A stretch of 64,000 nt of DNA from contig CAWHVV010000010.1 in NCBI GenBank assembly GCA_963832945.1, positions 496,001 through 560,000 on the forward strand, read 5' to 3'. The notes under the pieces are model-generated. The model was not told where the DNA came from, searched no databases, and saw only the letters and a list, made by a program, of their open reading frames with translations. The stretch's first letter is position 1. Every line of letters starts with the position of its first letter. The DNA comes from JAFEDN01 sp963832945. Lineage in GTDB: Bacteria; Pseudomonadota; Gammaproteobacteria; Coxiellales; Coxiellaceae. A program made the translations under genes and the position numbers. Positions 63,117-64,000 of this stretch are shown here, in pieces.

Positions 63117-64000
63117 ATGCGATTAACACCCCAAGAAGAAAAAGAGCTAAACACTTTATTTGAATCAACGGTAAATCTGGTACGTGATAGCATTTTGCCT
63201 GATTATATACCCAATGTTACAAAAGAGTTAATAAAATTCATAAATTATGTTCAGACAGATATCCGGGATGGATTACTTGAATTTACTATGGCGCAGCAGC
63301 TTGCAGTAAATTTAAAGGATTATTTCTGGCAGGCTATCATGGTAAATCAGCCAGAATCAAAAGAGATGGTCCTGCAAATTAGAGATATTTTGAACGTGGA
63401 AAATGTAGGCGCAAGATTAGGCTGTTCTAAATGGCATTCATTTGGTGGTTTAATAGCCGGAGGATGTGCTCTTGTTAGCTGGTATTTTTATTTGAATTTA
63501 TTATCATCCGATGAGAGTGTAAAGGCATGGGAATCAAATCCTATTTTGCATTGGACTGTAAACACATTTGTAGCGGTGACAAGCTTTGGAGCCGGACTGC
63601 TAGGAAATGCTTTCGGCCCTACGCTTGCCAGAAAATCCCTCATAAATCAATTTACGCGGGTTACTTTCAATACTCGTCTCTTTTTTAATTTTGCAAAGAA
63701 TTATTCTCAATTTGCGAATAAAATTTTCCGCGGAATAAAAGACAAAATCTCACAGGATAATCTTATCGATCTGATCAGTGTCAATATCCGGGATGTGAAT
63801 ACCAGGGATAAAGTAATCAAACATGATATAGCAGAAGCAAAGCAGGAAAGATTTTTACGCCGTCTACTCGATACTCATGTGAACGCAAATGATGATCCAC
63901 TTCATAAAGTGACTTTACGGCAATATTTACGTGATGCAGGAAAACTGAATGAAGTAACAGCGATAGTACGTAATAAAGTATTTGAAATTTTAAGGGAAAA
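63117..64000 (+). CDS. Hypothetical membrane protein, cut by window edge, effector-like
   Basis: Open from the ATG at 63117 (GAGGA 9 bp upstream) through the window end, at least 294 residues. It begins MRLTPQEEKELNTLFESTVN. Two hydrophobic segments stand close together near residues 108-130 (FGGLIAGGCALVSWYFYLNL) and 145-170 (WTVNTFVAVTSFGAGLLGNA), with a basic helical C-terminal region beyond. The hairpin-like pair of helices in an otherwise soluble, charged protein resembles many secreted Legionellales proteins. No family recognised; the C-terminus is missing. Confidence 0.65.
   Translation, partial: MRLTPQEEKELNTLFESTVNLVRDSILPDYIPNVTKELIKFINYVQTDIRDGLLEFTMAQQLAVNLKDYFWQAIMVNQPESKEMVLQIRDILNVENVGARLGCSKWHSFGGLIAGGCALVSWYFYLNLLSSDESVKAWESNPILHWTVNTFVAVTSFGAGLLGNAFGPTLARKSLINQFTRVTFNTRLFFNFAKNYSQFANKIFRGIKDKISQDNLIDLISVNIRDVNTRDKVIKHDIAEAKQERFLRRLLDTHVNANDDPLHKVTLRQYLRDAGKLNEVTAIVRNKVFEILRE

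Overview
The window reads as chromosomal DNA of a Legionellales gammaproteobacterium, most like the Coxiellaceae. Three things point there: the pyrG-kdsA-eno order, a normal Gram-negative envelope gene set, and several large proteins with eukaryotic-type modules (TIR, U-box-like, ankyrin, permuted papain-like). This is judged from protein family resemblance only; the genus cannot be fixed from the sequence alone.

Layout. 1-3.7 kb: housekeeping operon pyrG-kdsA-eno on the minus strand, with eno cut by the window edge. 3.8-8.3 kb: an AT-richer island with an effector-like protein, a 955-residue TIR/coiled-coil/U-box-like/ankyrin protein, and an internally deleted paralogue of that protein. 8.4-11.6 kb: an envelope operon (GT2 glycosyltransferase with a frameshift, LAB_N membrane protein, GT39 transferase, PAP2 phosphatase) that looks like lipid A glycosylation and dephosphorylation. 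11.6-15 kb: M20 peptidase, SixA phosphatase, and divergent S24 and LuxR regulators. 15-22 kb: an outer-membrane protein, tRNA-Glu and tRNA-Ala, and a dense cluster of a small hairpin-rich repeat. One repeat copy is split by a complete 1447-bp IS4-type element with a 10-bp target duplication. An archaeal-type short proS, an OsmC protein and an MFS transporter follow. 21.8-25.2 kb: a giant ankyrin protein made of two tandem homologous halves. 25.5-32.9 kb: gltX with an aldose-epimerase-like gene, then tamA-tamB. 32.9-37 kb: a scrapyard with a broken AAA/nuclease gene, an exported protein whose tail lies in repeat DNA, and a second, larger IS. 37-43.3 kb: a YbiO-like MscS channel, a membrane effector candidate and a DUF4143 ATPase. 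43.3-52.5 kb: a frameshifted GTP-type PEP carboxykinase, a Wzx-like flippase, a Dus enzyme overlapping an RlmM-like methyltransferase, a YVTN lipoprotein, and an operon of a Cfa-type methyltransferase with an FAD oxidoreductase. 52.6-64 kb: effector-like unknowns, ybiT framed by inverted repeats, a CACHE adenylate cyclase with a displaced tail, a His...Cys papain-like candidate, an ABC exporter, and an open reading frame running off the window.

The strongest non-gene signal is the repeat family at 14960, 16358, 16600/18115, 20187, 21658, 34048, 39358 and 60609. Different copies carry different sequences in three hairpin stems, yet pairing is kept by compensatory changes. Two copies are flanked by 9-bp direct repeats. 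This looks like a structurally selected, non-autonomous mobile element.

Several genes differ from their families by a single-base indel (GT2, pckG, the cyclase tail, the TIR paralogue, perhaps 52.6-54.8 kb). Either the genome is decaying, as in host-associated lineages, or the assembly has residual indel errors; reads would decide.
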